From NCBI GenBank assembly GCA_025201375.1, contig JAIWZP010000023.1:1-64000 (forward strand): 64,000 nt of DNA. Reading direction: 5' to 3'. Positions 12,849 to 24,700 of this stretch are shown here, piece after piece. A program made the position numbers and the translations under genes. The DNA comes from Gongronella butleri. Taxonomy: Eukaryota; Mucoromycota; Mucoromycetes; Mucorales; Cunninghamellaceae. The stretch's first letter is position 1. Every line of letters begins with the position of its first letter. The notes below the pieces were generated by a model. It was not told the origin of the DNA and made no database searches. It saw only the letters and a list, made by a program, of their open reading frames with translations.

Positions 12849-13742
12849 TGGAAAAGGAGAGGAACAGAAAGAAAGCGAAAAGAGAGGCAGGCAAATGGAC
12901 CGTTTATGCAAAAGCCTATTTTTATGGGCCTGCACCGGGGCAACCTTTTAAAAAAGTCCGACGCGTAGCGGGTTCCTCCAGTTGTGCCTCGTTTTATGGC
13001 CTGAAGAGAGGCTAAATTGCTCATGACCCCTGGATCTGAAGCTTCTCCTTAATCCTCTTTTTTTTTTTTCTCTCTCTCTCTTTTGGCTCTCTGTCGCTCT
13101 CCCTCTAAAAGACAATGTTCCAATTCTTGCTTTTTTCTTTTTTTTTTTACATTGAGAAATGTCGCATTTTTAGAAAAATGATTTGTGCAGCACGCATTTC
13201 ATGCTGGACACGCAGGAAAGCGTGACGTAAGGCACAATGGCACCGAGGGAAAAAAAAAAAAAAAAAAAGAGGGGGAGGGAGGCATTGACGAGTAAGCAGT
13301 AGCACCCAGCAGCATCTAAACAGGCAGGTATCCTTTTCCATGCTTTGTTTTTGCACTTTTGACCTCCTTACTTTTTTTGTTGCATCCACGCTCTTTTTTT
13401 TTTTTTTTGTCCTTGTTGACGGGTGAGTGTGACAAGTCCCCTTATGCAATCTATTTACGAGAAAAAGGATGCTCGATTCTTTTTTTTTCTTTCTTTCTCT
13501 TTGTTCACTTTTTCATTGTTTTCCGGCGCGGGCTCCAACCCTGTTTCTTTCTCGTTTCATTCCTTTATTCTCATTCATCCGCGATTGAAAATTTGAATTA
13601 CAACGCTGTTTTCCCGATTCCATCCTTTTCAACCTTGCTTCACTGTGTTTCGTTTTGGGCAACTCTTGTCATCGGCTTTGTCGTTACCCTGATATCGCAC
13701 CCCGTCGTCCTTGTCTTGAAATTGGCCTCTCGCTTTGCCATC
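12849..13742. other. Divergent intergenic region between sulfate permease and F-box gene
   Basis: About 0.9 kb between two divergently transcribed genes. Contains long pyrimidine tracts and a purine run around 13249-13276. An open frame continues upstream of the F-box start but encodes poly-Phe/hydrophobic sequence from pyrimidine tracts. No gene supported. Confidence 0.4.
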
Positions 13743-15689
13743 ATGGATGATTTATTCTCTCTGGACAGCATCTCGCCGCCATCGACCCCGCCCAGCACGA
13801 GCACAAGCACGCGCAGCAGCCAAGTGCGTGTTGCGGAGCTGGATGGGTCCAAGCTCCGGCGCGATCTGGACACAGTCAAAAACAAAAAGGGCAAGCATCT
13901 CATCCACCATCTGCGCACGTCGTTTGGCTTGCTGAACGCGCCGCAAAAGCAAGATTTCCTCACGGAATTGATAAACAGCTGCGACCACTCGATGCTGACG
14001 CTCATCCATTCCCTCGTCGGGCCAAAGCTCAAGGTCGATTACTTTAAAAGGCTGCCGCTCGAATTGTCGTTGCATATTGTGTCCTTTATTGACGATCCGT
14101 TCACGTTGCTGCAGGCTGCGCGCGTCTCTGCCGTGTGGCACGCTGTTCTCATGGATGAATCACTCTGGCGCCAGCTCTGCATCACCTACAGATACCAGCA
14201 CGATGGGCCGCAAGTGCCGTTGCCCTTGTCATTGCCATTGCCGTCGCCATCATCGTCGTCGGCAGCCACATTATCCAATTCCTCCAAAAATGCCTTGTCG
14301 TCATCATCGTACCGCCGCCATTTCCGTCGACGCTACCAAATTGACCGCGCGTGGACCGTCGGCAATGCGCAATTGACGACATGCCCCAATGACATTGGCA
14401 ATGCGCTTGTCACCAGTCTGCAGATGGACGACGAATTCATCGTGGTTGGCTGTGACAATAATCGCATCGAGGTGTTTGACGCGCAAGAGGGCAAGCATCT
14501 GCGCACGCTTCGTGGGCATCAAGGCGGTGTCTGGGCGCTTCAATTTGTCAAGACCGACTCGCAATGTCTCTTGGTATCTGGCGGATGTGATCGGTAAAAT
14601 CTCGTTTTTTTTTTTTTTTCCTCTCTCTCTCTCTTTTTCCCTATTTTTGATGATTTGACAGCCACATCTATCCATGATCTCCTAAGCTTTGAGAGAGAGG
14701 GAAAGAGCGAGCAGCGGCAGCAAGGTCGAGGGATGGGCCAAAGGGAAAAAAGGGGAGAGAAGAAACTGGGGAGGAGGAGGACGGCGACTCCTTTTTTTTT
14801 TTTTACTTAGTTTTGTTCATTTTGGCGCGGATGGAAAAAAAAAAAAGCTGACTCCCTCTTTTTTTTATTTTGATACAGCGACGCGCGTGTATGGGATCTT
14901 CGTACAGGGGAATTGCTTCATGTGTTGCAGGGCCATTCGTCGACGATCCGGTGTTTGAAGCTAAAGGACGACAAGACGGCAATCACGGGCTCGCGTGACA
15001 CGACACTGCGGATTTGGGATCTGGAGCATGGGCGGCTGAAGCATTTGTGTCTTGGCCACCATTCGAGCGTGCGATGCTTGGATGTACGGGGCGATTGGGT
15101 GGTTTCTGGCTCGTACGACGGCACGGCACGTCTGTGGCAGATTTCCACGGGCAAATGCCAATTTGTGTGTCGTGGCCACCAATCGCAGATTTACGCCGTC
15201 ACGCTCGACGACGAGCGCATCATCACGGCATCGCTTGATTCAACCATCAAGGTGTGGTCCATGGATGGCGGCACCGGCGGCGCGTGTCTGGCGACGCTCC
15301 ACGGGCATACCATGCTCGTCGGCCATTTACAGCTTGTGGGCGACACGCTGATCAGTGGCGGATCCGATGGATGCCTTCGATTCTGGGATTTGACGCGCTA
15401 CGAATGCAAACATCGCATTTCGGCCCACGACAGCTCGGTCACGTGCCTGCAGGTGGATGGCAACCACGTCATGAGCGGCGGAAGCGACGGAATCGTCAAG
15501 CTCTGGGACTTGCCGACCGGCCAGCTGGTGCGCACCTTTACACAATCAGGTCGCACAGTGTGGAAGGTCGAATGCCTGCCAACAAAGGCCGTCGTCGTCA
15601 TCCAACGCCGCTGCCACGCAGATCGTGACGGGCCCTTCCAAACAGCCATTGAGCTCTATAATTTTGATGTGGCTGATACGTCCCCATAG
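13743..15689 (+). CDS. F-box/WD40-repeat protein, Cdc4/Fbw7-like
   Basis: Probable substrate adaptor of an SCF ubiquitin ligase. Two exons, 13743-14593 and 14879-15689, give 553 residues. An F-box (FKRLPLELSLHIVSFIDDP, about residues 102-120) binds Skp1. It is followed by a Ser/Pro-rich linker and about seven to eight WD repeats ending in WDL, WQI or WSM, the first near residue 225. The intron splits the first strong repeat: the frame runs SGGCDR then DARVWDL. The start is the first ATG that excludes a poly-Phe upstream frame. Domain order matches Cdc4/Fbw7/Pop1, but the target is unknown. A different F-box/WD subfamily (Met30-like) is possible. Confidence 0.92.
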
Positions 15690-16342
15690 AATTTCTTTTT
15701 TATTTTTATTTCTTTTTATTTTTTATTTCTTTTTATTTTTATTTTTTTCGTTCTTTTGTGGGTGTCCCAGATCATTGGGACCCTACGCCCCCCCCTTCTG
15801 CCAACTCGCGCACATGGCTTGCACCTCGTCCCAACGCCTTTCATCCTCGAAAAAAAAAAACCTAGTATCCCCCTTTTTTTTGCCCCCTTTTCTCCCATCG
15901 TTGTACTCTTACATGCCCTCTTTCTTCTCACTCTTCTTTCTTTTTCCCAATTTTGCTTGCTTCTTTTTCATATGTCTCTCGCGTGCGATTTCCTGGGTCA
16001 CATGCGAAGCAACACTAATGCCAAATAAAAAAAAATTTGTCGGCATATGATCGATGTTTCCGCAATGGGAACCCAAAGGGCTGCTTTTATGGCTTGCTCA
16101 ATATTCTTGTGCAACCCTGCGATATAATTCACTTCCCGCCCACACGCTCCATGCTCTGTTTTGTAAGTGTGCATTGTCTCTGGGAAGTTGTGTTCAGTTT
16201 ATTTTTGCCTTTCAATCGCAATAAATCTCTTAATCTTTTGGGAAACGCCCTATTTAAGCCAGCCTGCGTCCTCCCCCCTCCTCTCTCCCAATTTTCCATC
16301 CATCCTTTCCTGAACATAGATTTTTTTTTTGTTTTTGGGCAC
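15690..16342. other. Intergenic, no gene seen
   Basis: About 650 bp of T-rich sequence following the F-box gene, with several pyrimidine runs. It presumably holds the 3' UTR and the promoter of the zinc-finger gene. Only low-complexity open frames. Confidence 0.35.
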
Positions 16343-18146
16343 ATGTCAAGACCACCTCCAACTCCCTTTCACTCTCAAAGCACGCTTACGAGTCAATCCA
16401 TGCATGAATTCGTAAGAAGAAACAAAGAGAAGCAAGTCCACAGACGCGCGGATCAGGAAAAAAAAAAAGCTGTGTGCGCTTGAGGAGCCGCCAGGAAGCA
16501 AGCTGCGGCCACTCAATGGCTTGTTATTTGACTTTTTATTTTCTTTCGTTAGAATGCATTCAAACCGGTGCCCTCCATCCCTACGACCGACATGAATGCG
16601 CCCTTGTCGCCCATTTCGACGATGCAGCCCGTGATTCCATCGCAATGGAAGCCATTGCCGCAAAAGCATCCTGTTGAGCCACGACCGCTGCATTCGATGC
16701 CATTGCCGCCCTTGCCACCTCCTTTGCCGCCTCATCTTTACCACCGCGAACCTCCAATTGTCATGTCGCAGGCCAATTTGTACGATTATGACGCCTCTGC
16801 ATCGCATCCGCTACCTCCGCCGCCGCAATCTGCCAACAACACCGCATTGCCAGGCGTGTCTGTATCCCCGGAACACCAGTTCTTCGGCCATGGTGTAACC
16901 GCGGCCGATCAGACCAAATCCTTACCGCCGCTGCCACCACCCGTTGCGTTTCCGACACCACAGGCGCCTTTTGCTTGGTCGTCGTCGTCGTCCACCTTGT
17001 CGACCAATGCACCGCTGCCGCCATCCTCAACCGCGCAGAATGGCATTCCGCTGCGGCGCCACACCGTGGGCACATCGCCCTTTGCTCCGCCCATGTCACC
17101 ACCCGTGTTCCATCCACAAATGTCCTTGTCCTTGGACACGCTGCATCCATCTCATTCCATGCATTATCATTCATCCATCATGCAGTACCCCCATCATTCT
17201 CATTCTCATCCCACGCATTCAGGTAACGTCCAAAAAGAAAAAAAGTGCCCACAATGGCAATCGGGGCCGCCGCGGCCTTTTTTCCCATCAAGGGATGACT
17301 AAAATGAAAAGCAAAATGAACAGCGAAATCCAGTCGGGGGCACCTTATTACGGCGTGGCCCCACAGGTTCTCGATTGACAGCTGACCTGATTGATCCCTG
17401 AGATCAAGTGATCACGTCAAGGAAAAAAAAAAAAAACACGCGTCCCCTCATCTTCCAAATTCTTGTTTTTATTTTTAAAATCTAGATGCCTTGCCTGAAG
17501 ACATGTTCTCGGATGAAGACGACGACAATCAGCACGTTGTATGCCTGTGGAAGGATTGTCACGCGGCCTGGCCGTGTCTCCGTGATTTGATTCAACATGT
17601 TCGCGAGGACCACATTGGAAGTGGCAAGGTAATTCAATCAAGATTGCCCCCCAAGCCCCGAGGCACTGGATCACGCTAATTGATCTTGGAGATCTTTTTT
17701 AAAACTGACGCGACCATTTTGTGCACCGGCCCCTCTCTGTTTCTATTTAGGGCCTCTATTATTGCGAGTGGGAAAATTGCACCAGGGACAACAAACCCTT
17801 TACGAAAAGGCACAAAATTTTCAACCACTTTAGGCACGTACAATGCACAAAATCTGAATAAGCCAATATGGAAGCAATCATCGATCTCATATTGGATGCG
17901 CTTGATTCTTTTTTTAGAACGCACACTGGTGAAAAGCCCTTTATGTGCAATTATCCGGGTTGTCAAAAGCGCTTCTCACGTCTTGATTCCTTGACGACAC
18001 ATGGCAAAATCCACACCAACATCCGACCTTATGTGTGCTCTGTCCCACATTGCAACAAAGCCTATTTCCACGCGCGATCGCTGAGAAAACACCAGCGCAC
18101 GCACGACCGCCAGCCCATCGTCGCCTCATCTTCATTGACCCTTTGA
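16343..18146 (+). CDS. C2H2 zinc-finger transcription factor, GLI/ZIC-like
   Basis: Probable DNA-binding regulator. Five exons: 16343-16411, 16553-17222, 17486-17628, 17751-17833 and 17918-18146, giving 397 residues. Residues 1-245 are rich in Pro, Ser and His (several PPLPPP runs) and look disordered. The C-terminus holds four C2H2 fingers, beginning CLWKDC, CEWENC, CNYPGC and CSVPHC. The linker between fingers 2 and 3 is THTGEKP, and the wide first finger with a CxxxxC pair is the GLI/ZIC pattern. Intron 4 closes the frame only with a GC donor (AG/GCACGT). No target can be deduced. ZAP1-like or other fungal C2H2 classes are alternatives. Confidence 0.85.
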
Positions 18147-18948
18147 GAACTCCCGCCCTATTTTTTTCCCATCCACCAGGGGGGAAAGAAAAAAAAAAAA
18201 AGAAAACCAAGCGCATCGCAAACATCAGGCAAAACCCATCGTCACCACCGCATCTTCATATCGACCCTTTGAAAATCCCGCCCCTTTATTTTGTTTTCCC
18301 TCCCATCCTTTCCCGTTTTTCGCTTCACATGCCTTTTTCATCTGTCCTCACGCACGCTCCTTTATTTTCATTTGTTGCATTGTCATTCTTTTAGTTGCAT
18401 CTTTTGCCCCTTTGTACATTTTATTCTTTTTTTTTTCATACAAGAACAATTTGGGCTCTTTTTGGCCCGCACCACTCCTCGCGTTCTCCTTGTCCAATGA
18501 CGACGCTTTCCCTTTTTAGATGTGGCAGCGGGGGGCAAGTGCGCCGGCTGGCGGGGTCTGCATCGGATGCGTCAAAAAAAACACCAGGCCAATTCGGAAA
18601 CGCAAGTGGCTGTGAAGGGAAAAATTGCGTAGCGCCACGACGCCTTGCCGTATTAGGCACTCATTGAACCCTTGGTAGAAGGTCGTGGAATCAAGAACAA
18701 GCTTTGATTTGCGTGTCTGCTGAGAGGCACGGGTGGGGGGCCAAGAATGGGGGAGAATCAAACGGTTGCGTGTTGTGATCTCACCGAGTGACGTGATGAA
18801 AATTGCCTTTTATGGGTCAGGGAAAATTAGGATTTGCCGGGCGAAGCTAAACAATTTAAAAAGACAGGCCACAATGCCCGTCTCTTTTTTTCTTTTTTTT
18901 TTTTTCCTCCCATCGACTCTTTTTGTCTCTCATTTAATTCTCTCAAAA
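18147..18948. other. Intergenic, no gene seen
   Basis: About 0.8 kb between the zinc-finger gene and MGST3 copy 1. T-rich with a purine run near 18184-18205 and a pyrimidine-rich 5' leader near 18880-18910. No gene could be supported. Confidence 0.35.
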
Positions 18949-19753
18949 ATGCCTATTGTCATCCCCAACGAATACGGCTACGTAAGTAAAAAGAGAATGC
19001 CATGATGCTCTAAAAGCGGGCAGCGCATATCAATGGCACGCAAGTGGCGTGATGGAGGAAATATAAAAAAAAGGAAAAGCGCGCTGACACGTCGTTTTTC
19101 TTTATAGGTCTTGGGCGTGTCTGCCTTGAATGCCTTGCAATTGGTCTGGTTGTCTGCCGGTGTCGGCAGTGCTCGCAAGGCTGCCGGTGTGCCCTATCCT
19201 TACAGTGAGTGGGACATGGAAAAAAAAAGGAAACACGAGAAACACATGGGACTTACGCGTGTAATTTTAGTGTACGCCGAGCAAAGCGCGGCTGACAAGG
19301 ACCCCAAGAAGAACATGTTTAACTGCGCTCAGCGTGCTCACCAAAACACTTTGGGTAAGGGGCAAAAAAAAAAAAAAAAAAAGAGAGAGACCAGTGGGGC
19401 AAAAAAGGGTTGTCTGATCATCGTGGGAGTCGATCTGCCAAGTTGGGCGCTTGACAGGTCGGCTTTTTGTCAGATGACGCGCGGCGCGTTCCGAGCCAAT
19501 TGGATGCTCACCTGTTATCTTTTTTCATGCAGAGGCCTTCCCTGTGATGACCACTTTCTTGCTGATTGGCGGCTTGGGCCACCCTGAGCTCAGCGCTGGT
19601 GCTGGTGCCGTGTACTTCCTCGGCCGCGTCTTCTACGCCCTCGGCTACCGCACTGGCGACCCCAAGAAGCGCTCGCGCGGTTTCTTCAGCTACTTGGGCC
19701 TCCTCACGCTTTTGTATACCACCGGCTCCACGATTTACCAGATTCTCAACTAA
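18949..19753 (+). CDS. Microsomal glutathione S-transferase 3-like MAPEG protein (copy 1)
   Basis: Integral membrane protein of the MAPEG family, with glutathione transferase/peroxidase activity toward lipid hydroperoxides in the ER or outer mitochondrial membrane (family knowledge). Four exons: 18949-18981, 19108-19204, 19271-19354 and 19533-19753, giving 144 residues, near the usual 150. MGST3 hallmarks are the start MPIVIPNEYGYV, the FNCAQRAHQNTLE motif and the C-terminal ALGYRTGDPKKR loop with four hydrophobic segments. Copy 2 at 25424-26208 has the same intron positions and the same lengths for the first three exons. Confidence 0.93.
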
Positions 19754-22380
19754 GCTGTCTGCCTTTGTTGGCGTGCTGTTGTGGACCACACCCTCTTGAA
19801 GTTCTCTAGGATTAAAAAAAAAAAAGGTGCAAAAGGCACCAGATTGATTCAAAATAATTGGGAGGGACTGGATTCAGATTCATGAAGACTTGAAGAGGGT
19901 TTCAATCAACAATCATTGACTTGAGCATGCTATCATAAGCCAATGTACCATATTTTCACTGTATGTGCACAAAGGTGGAAGCCAGGATCGTGCATCCTAC
20001 GTGTTGTGTGAATGCGAAGCATCTAAAGCGGCGTCTGTGCGCACTGCACAGGATGGGTTCGCCCGACTTTATATTTTTTTATTTTTTTTTGGACCTGCAA
20101 ATTGCCCAGCCATGTTCTCGTGGTTGCTGGTGCCGCACTCACTCTAGACGCAGTGCTCATCCATAATACAGTATCATACATGTCATATCATACCTCGGAA
20201 TCGCTGTACTCCTGCATATACAGTATGATACGTATGATATGATACAGTACGTACAGTATCAGGTATCATCATCGTGCTCGAAATCCAGCGATTTTACATG
20301 CAATTTGGATTGAGCACACAATTTATGCTACTGTAGGTACAGCACGACATGATTTTATTGCTCCTGTTATAATACTGCTATGATGCAGTAATACAGTATG
20401 TTATCACAAAATCTGACGAGTGCTATGCTCATACTGTATCAATTCAATGCCTGAAGCATCTCGCTACACTGCACAAAAACGGACTCAATGTCGCGGCCGT
20501 CCCCCGAGGAGAGGATCCGTGTCAGCGGGGATGCTGGTGGGGACGCCGGATGCACGTCTTCCGGCTGCAGCCATGGCTGGGAGAGGGCGACGCCAGCTCG
20601 GGGCTGCTTGTTCCTGGCGTGGCCGCCCCCGACCGGGGAGACTCGGCCCGCCACGCCCACGACAACCGCCACCGCGCAAGCTACAGACTGCCATTTGCAT
20701 GTCCCCATTGGCTGCAGACAATGAAGAGGAGGGAGGATTGGTTGGCGCCATCAAGGCAGCAGCGTTTAATGTTCACAAAAAAAAAGAAGCAAAAAAAAAA
20801 GGAAACGTGCAACGAGTAAACAAAGGGTATGTGTGTTGTGTGTGATGTGTGTGTGTCGAATCTGAGGAGAAAAGGTAACCTTGGGAAAATATGACGCCTT
20901 TTAAGCATTTTTGCTCAATGTTGACTGTGCTAAAGTACGGCAGCTGACGCGTCGCGACTGACGCGAGGTGGGATGGAACTTGAGGTTGGTGTGTGTTGAG
21001 CAGCGCATGGCGAAAATAGAGCAAAAATGACTGTTTGTTTTTTCGTTTTGAAACAAACGCCAGAGAAATGACGCGATGGGCAATCGCGCAGGCGATGGAT
21101 TGCAAGGGCGTTTCGATAACAAGGTGAATGATGTGGGAACGCGCGTGTCGAGATGGTTGAGTCCATGAAAACAAAAGTAAATATGATACTGTATCATATC
21201 AGCAGGTTTGTTGACAAGAAATGAAATGTTTTACATAATACAGTAAATGCATCCAGTGCTACGTAAGAGTTGCATAGCAAGGTTGTCCAAATTGACAAGG
21301 GAACGACACTGCAGATGCAAGGGTCTGTCGTCTGTGCACGCCGAGGAGAGCACGGCATTGGCGGCGTGCATACCAAAATAACGTGACCTGATGACCGTGA
21401 TGAGTGTTTTGTGCAGAAATGGTGGGATGCTTGGCGACGCGCGCTTGATCCAAAGATACCTCGGCGAGAATCACCGAGGTACTGTACATATGACGTCTGT
21501 GGGCTTGAAAAGGAATGGCAGGATATTGATATTGCTTGGGAATTGAAAAGAGAAAAAAGGTTTTGCATACCGGTAAACAACGACGCGTCGCGTCGCGTCG
21601 GTTGTTGAAATTGGCATTGACGCGTCAATGCTGGCGTGCAGGGCTGAGTGTCACGGCTAGTGCTTGCTGCGCCAGCCTGGGCCGTGACACTCATTTGCCT
21701 TTTTACGGTAAAACCAAAAAGCATGTTTTTCAGACTTTGCCGGCTTGCTGTGCATCCAGAAATTTTTTTACAGCCTAGTTGCCCGCCAATGAAAAACGCG
21801 TCGCAGCGTAAACTCTGGCTCAGTGCTCAGGATGTCAGGAAGGCCCCGTCCGATTTTTTTTTTGAGCCTGTAAATTCCCAATCCCTTCAATTTGCCCTAT
21901 TTTGCATTCATCTCGCCCTGTCTGCATGGTCGACACCGCCCAAAAATGGCTGCATCGCAATCAGCGCAAAATTTGCAACAAAAAATCTTAAAACACCAAA
22001 GCGCTACGACCACTTTTTAAAAATTCAGGGGTCACTCAGGGGTCACACATTTCAATCTTAGAAAGTGCCAAATTTGGCAAGATTCAAACTCCGAGTGATC
22101 AATGCATCCCAAACAGGTAACTCTGACAATTTGCTATTGACAGACAAAATGACAGGTCGCCCCACCTTAAGAATAAAAGCCCAAAGAGTGATGCATGAAC
22201 GGCGATCGACTGAGAAAAGTGCCTACTTTGGGCAAGATTTTTTTGCAAAAATTTAAAGTTTGACACTTCCAAATTTAGGTGTGTAAATTGCACGGAATTA
22301 CTGTATTTTTTGCAGGTTTTTGTGCGCTGTGGAATGGGCTGCAAGCTGGTGAAATGACCGATGCAAAAAAAAGTTAAAAC
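19754..22380. other. Repeat-rich, gene-poor interval with palindromic AT DNA and a GC island
   Basis: No gene is supported. From 20160 to 20440 and around 21181-21245 the sequence is rich in short palindromes built on GATACAGTATC/TACTGTA. From about 20485 to 20720 lies a markedly GC-rich island with two overlapping minus-strand open frames of 89 codons, unlike its surroundings. Direct GACGCGTCGCGTC-type runs occur near 20948 and 21581-21600. The rest is low-complexity AT-rich DNA. Confidence 0.4.
20160..20440. repeat. Palindrome-rich tract built on TACTGTA / GATACAGTATC
   Basis: The words TACAGTA, TACTGTA, GTATCATA and ATGATAC recur many times within 280 bp, in both orientations, and can form hairpins. 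A short perfect palindrome of the same kind (ATGATACTGTATCAT) occurs near 21183. Function unknown. Confidence 0.6.
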
Positions 22381-22388
22381 CCAAGCTA

Positions 22389-22893
22389 GCTTAGGGATGT
22401 ATTCAAACAAATTCAAGCTCACTCTAAGCTGTTTGAGCTTGTTTGAAAAAAAAAGCTGTTTGAGCTCGTTTGAAATCGGATTTTTCGAGCTTGATCGAAA
22501 AGCTTGAAAAAGCTTGAAAATATTTTTGCACGTGATCACCCATGCTGAACATCTGTGATCTCCCTGCCTGCCTGTGTGCCAGTGAAATTCCTCATAAATA
22601 AAGGATAAATCAAGCTTCAAGCCGAGCTTGATTGAAAAAGCTTGTCCGAAAGCTTGAAAACGCAAAAAAGTCTAAAGAAAAAATTGAAGAACACGCCACC
22701 AAAATGATGAAAATACAGAGAATAGGTACAGTACCTTCATTATTTTTTTCAAGCTTTCAAGCTTTTTCAAATACCAAAAAAAAGCTGCTTGAGCTTGTTT
22801 GAAATAAAATTTTGCATGTTTGAGCTTGAGTCATACTGTACCAAGCTTTTTCAAACAAGCTTTCAAACACATGTTTGAAATACATCCCTAAGC
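22389..22893. mobile_element. MITE-like element with near-perfect terminal inverted repeats and TA flanks
   Basis: The left end reads GCTTAGGGATGTATTCAAAC. The reverse complement of the right end gives the same sequence with one extra T. Both sides are directly flanked by TA (22387-22388 and 22894-22895), as in Tc1/mariner-type insertions. The arms continue as an imperfect inverted repeat made of AAGCTTGAAAAAGCTTG- and GAGCTTGTTTGAAA-like words. At 505 bp with no transposase frame it looks like a non-autonomous element. Superfamily is inferred from the TA flanks only. Confidence 0.7.
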
Positions 22894-22914
22894 TACTGTA
22901 GCTCGCTGCAAGGC

Positions 22915-23500
22915 ATCCCATTAGATGCATTGGCCCCCCATTTGTTAGTAAATCTGGAATAAATAATTCGAGGTTTGCTTGACTAGTAGGAGGCCATTCA
23001 CGAGCAAATGGCCATTGCAAAAATTGACACAAAAAGAAGCTGTTTTCTCCGTCAGTTTTGATCGGATCGCGATGAAGAAACTGGACTCATCTGAGAGAAA
23101 TTCAAACAGATGCTTTTTTCGACGCGTTAAAAGCTCTTCTGGGGGTCATCTTTCCATTTTCGAGAAAAATGAGTTTGAATCTTGTTCAAATGGTTGATTG
23201 GATATTGCAAGCGTGTATGGAAAATGTCATTCATCAGGCCAAGCAAATAATTGGAAAATGACGTCCGAGTGTGTCTCTTTCGAATGGTACCAGTTTTATC
23301 ACGATCCATTCATTACATGGCGAGATGCACGTCCTGAAGCTATGAAGAAAATAACCGAATTTTGGATTCATCTGCGTAATGATCCAATCGACCTTTGGTT
23401 TTTAATTTTCTTCTGGAAAGAGAGACGCCAAATCATCCATCATCATATGGCAAAGTTTCGTGGTGCTGCAATGAGTAGTCTTTGGTGGTGAAATGATTTT
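22915..23500 (+). repeat. Dispersed repeat family B, copy 1
   Basis: Aligns by eye with 45285-45860 and, in part, with 23640-23835 and 24405-24700. Shared blocks in order: CATTGRCCCCCCWTTTSTYAG, a GCTGTTTTCTCCRTCAGTTTTG block, GGACTCATCTG, GTTAAAAGCTCT, CGAGAAAAATGAGTT, TTCATCRGGCMAGCAAA, and a TTTTGGATTCATCTGCRTAAT block. Open frames through it are not conserved between copies. It begins about 20 bp right of the TA-flanked element. Confidence 0.75.
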
Positions 23501-23639
23501 TTTCTAAATTTTAGAAAAAAAAAGGTTGGTCATCTCAAATTGCTTGCATCTGGAGGGTCCCCCACTTTGAGAGGTTCGAGCTCAGCAGATTTCTGAAATC
23601 CCTTTGGCAACCTACACACTGGTGACCTGAGAGTCATCT

Positions 23640-23835
23640 TACTGTATTAGATGCATTGACCCCCTCTTTCTCAGCAAATCTGTAAAAAAAAAAATCGGGT
23701 GTTAATCACGCCGTTCACGAGGAAATGACAATCAAAGTCAAATATTAGAAAATCGAATTTCGCCATCAGTTGTGCTCACGCATCCATGAAAAAATCGAGT
23801 TCATCCGACAGAGAATCCAATTCTGCATCTTTTAT
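23640..23835 (+). repeat. Dispersed repeat family B, 5' fragment
   Basis: Resembles the first 190 bp of copy 1: GATGCATTGACCCCCTCTTT, the CAGCAAATCTGTAA block, CCGTTCACGAGGAAATG and a CATCAGTTGTGCTC...AAATCGAGTTCATC stretch. More diverged than the other copies. Confidence 0.55.
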
Positions 23836-24404
23836 CACCGCAACGCCCTGTGATCTACCTTGTCCCTTGTCCAGTAGTAAATTCAATGTGAAATTTTCAT
23901 CCGCTTAAAGTTAGCGTACGCATCTCATCCATCCACATCCCTAAGCAGCGACAAAATGATCCTGACACACGCAGCTTGCTCACGATGCAAAGTTGACCCA
24001 TATCGAGTTCAGTTTTGGCGAGCCATGAGCAAATTCAACCAAATTCGGCCAAATTTGCATTTGCTAGACAACGGCCATCTTGACCCCCCATTTTTATGGC
24101 GTTTCTGAGAAGTAGAGCGTGGAAATGCCTAGTCAACCATTAGGTTGTTTGTGGTGCGGAATGCGATGGGTGAACAACGACCAAAAAGGGCGAAAAAAGG
24201 GGGATGTCTATTTGAAGAGGACAAGAGGCACATCTACAGTAGTGCAGAATGTTCTGTTGTGCATCCTAACTTGTGGGCATGTCTGTCGGCCACTGCATGA
24301 TTAGTTTGACAAGACGCGAGGGCGACGCGTAAAGAAAATCATCGGACCCGCAAGAAGCCCTCTTTCCTTGTTGTGATCTTTTTCTCTCCACAGCAGCAAA
24401 ATAA

Positions 24405-24700
24405 GATGTACTGTATCGTATGATGTTTTGCAAGCGTATCGAACTATCATAATAAAATTGTCGTTCATCGGGCAAGCCAAATGATAGGCAAATGACGTCT
24501 GAGTGCGTCTCTTTCGAACGGTATGCACCAGTTTCACCACGATCCTCTCAAAATATTTTGAGATCCAGTGCTGAAAATTACGTATGAAAATAACGAATTT
24601 GGGATTCATCTGCGTAATGACCCAGTTGATCTCAATTTTTTAATTTCTTATGAAAAGAGGGAATCAAAAACTATCATGCAGGGTCATATTGTGCACACGT
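24405..24700 (+). repeat. Dispersed repeat family B, 3' fragment
   Basis: Resembles the second half of copies 1 and 5: GTCGTTCATCGGGCAAGC, AAATGACGTCTGAGTGCGTC, CCAGTTTCACCACGATCC, a GGATTCATCTGCGTAATGA block and a tail TTTCTTATGAAAAGAGGGAA. Confidence 0.65.

Noticed and set aside
13359..13742. In-frame N-terminal extension of the F-box/WD40 protein
   Set aside because: It translates pyrimidine tracts into poly-Phe and hydrophobic sequence and includes the presumed 5' leader. The ATG at 13743 starts a normal acidic N-terminus.
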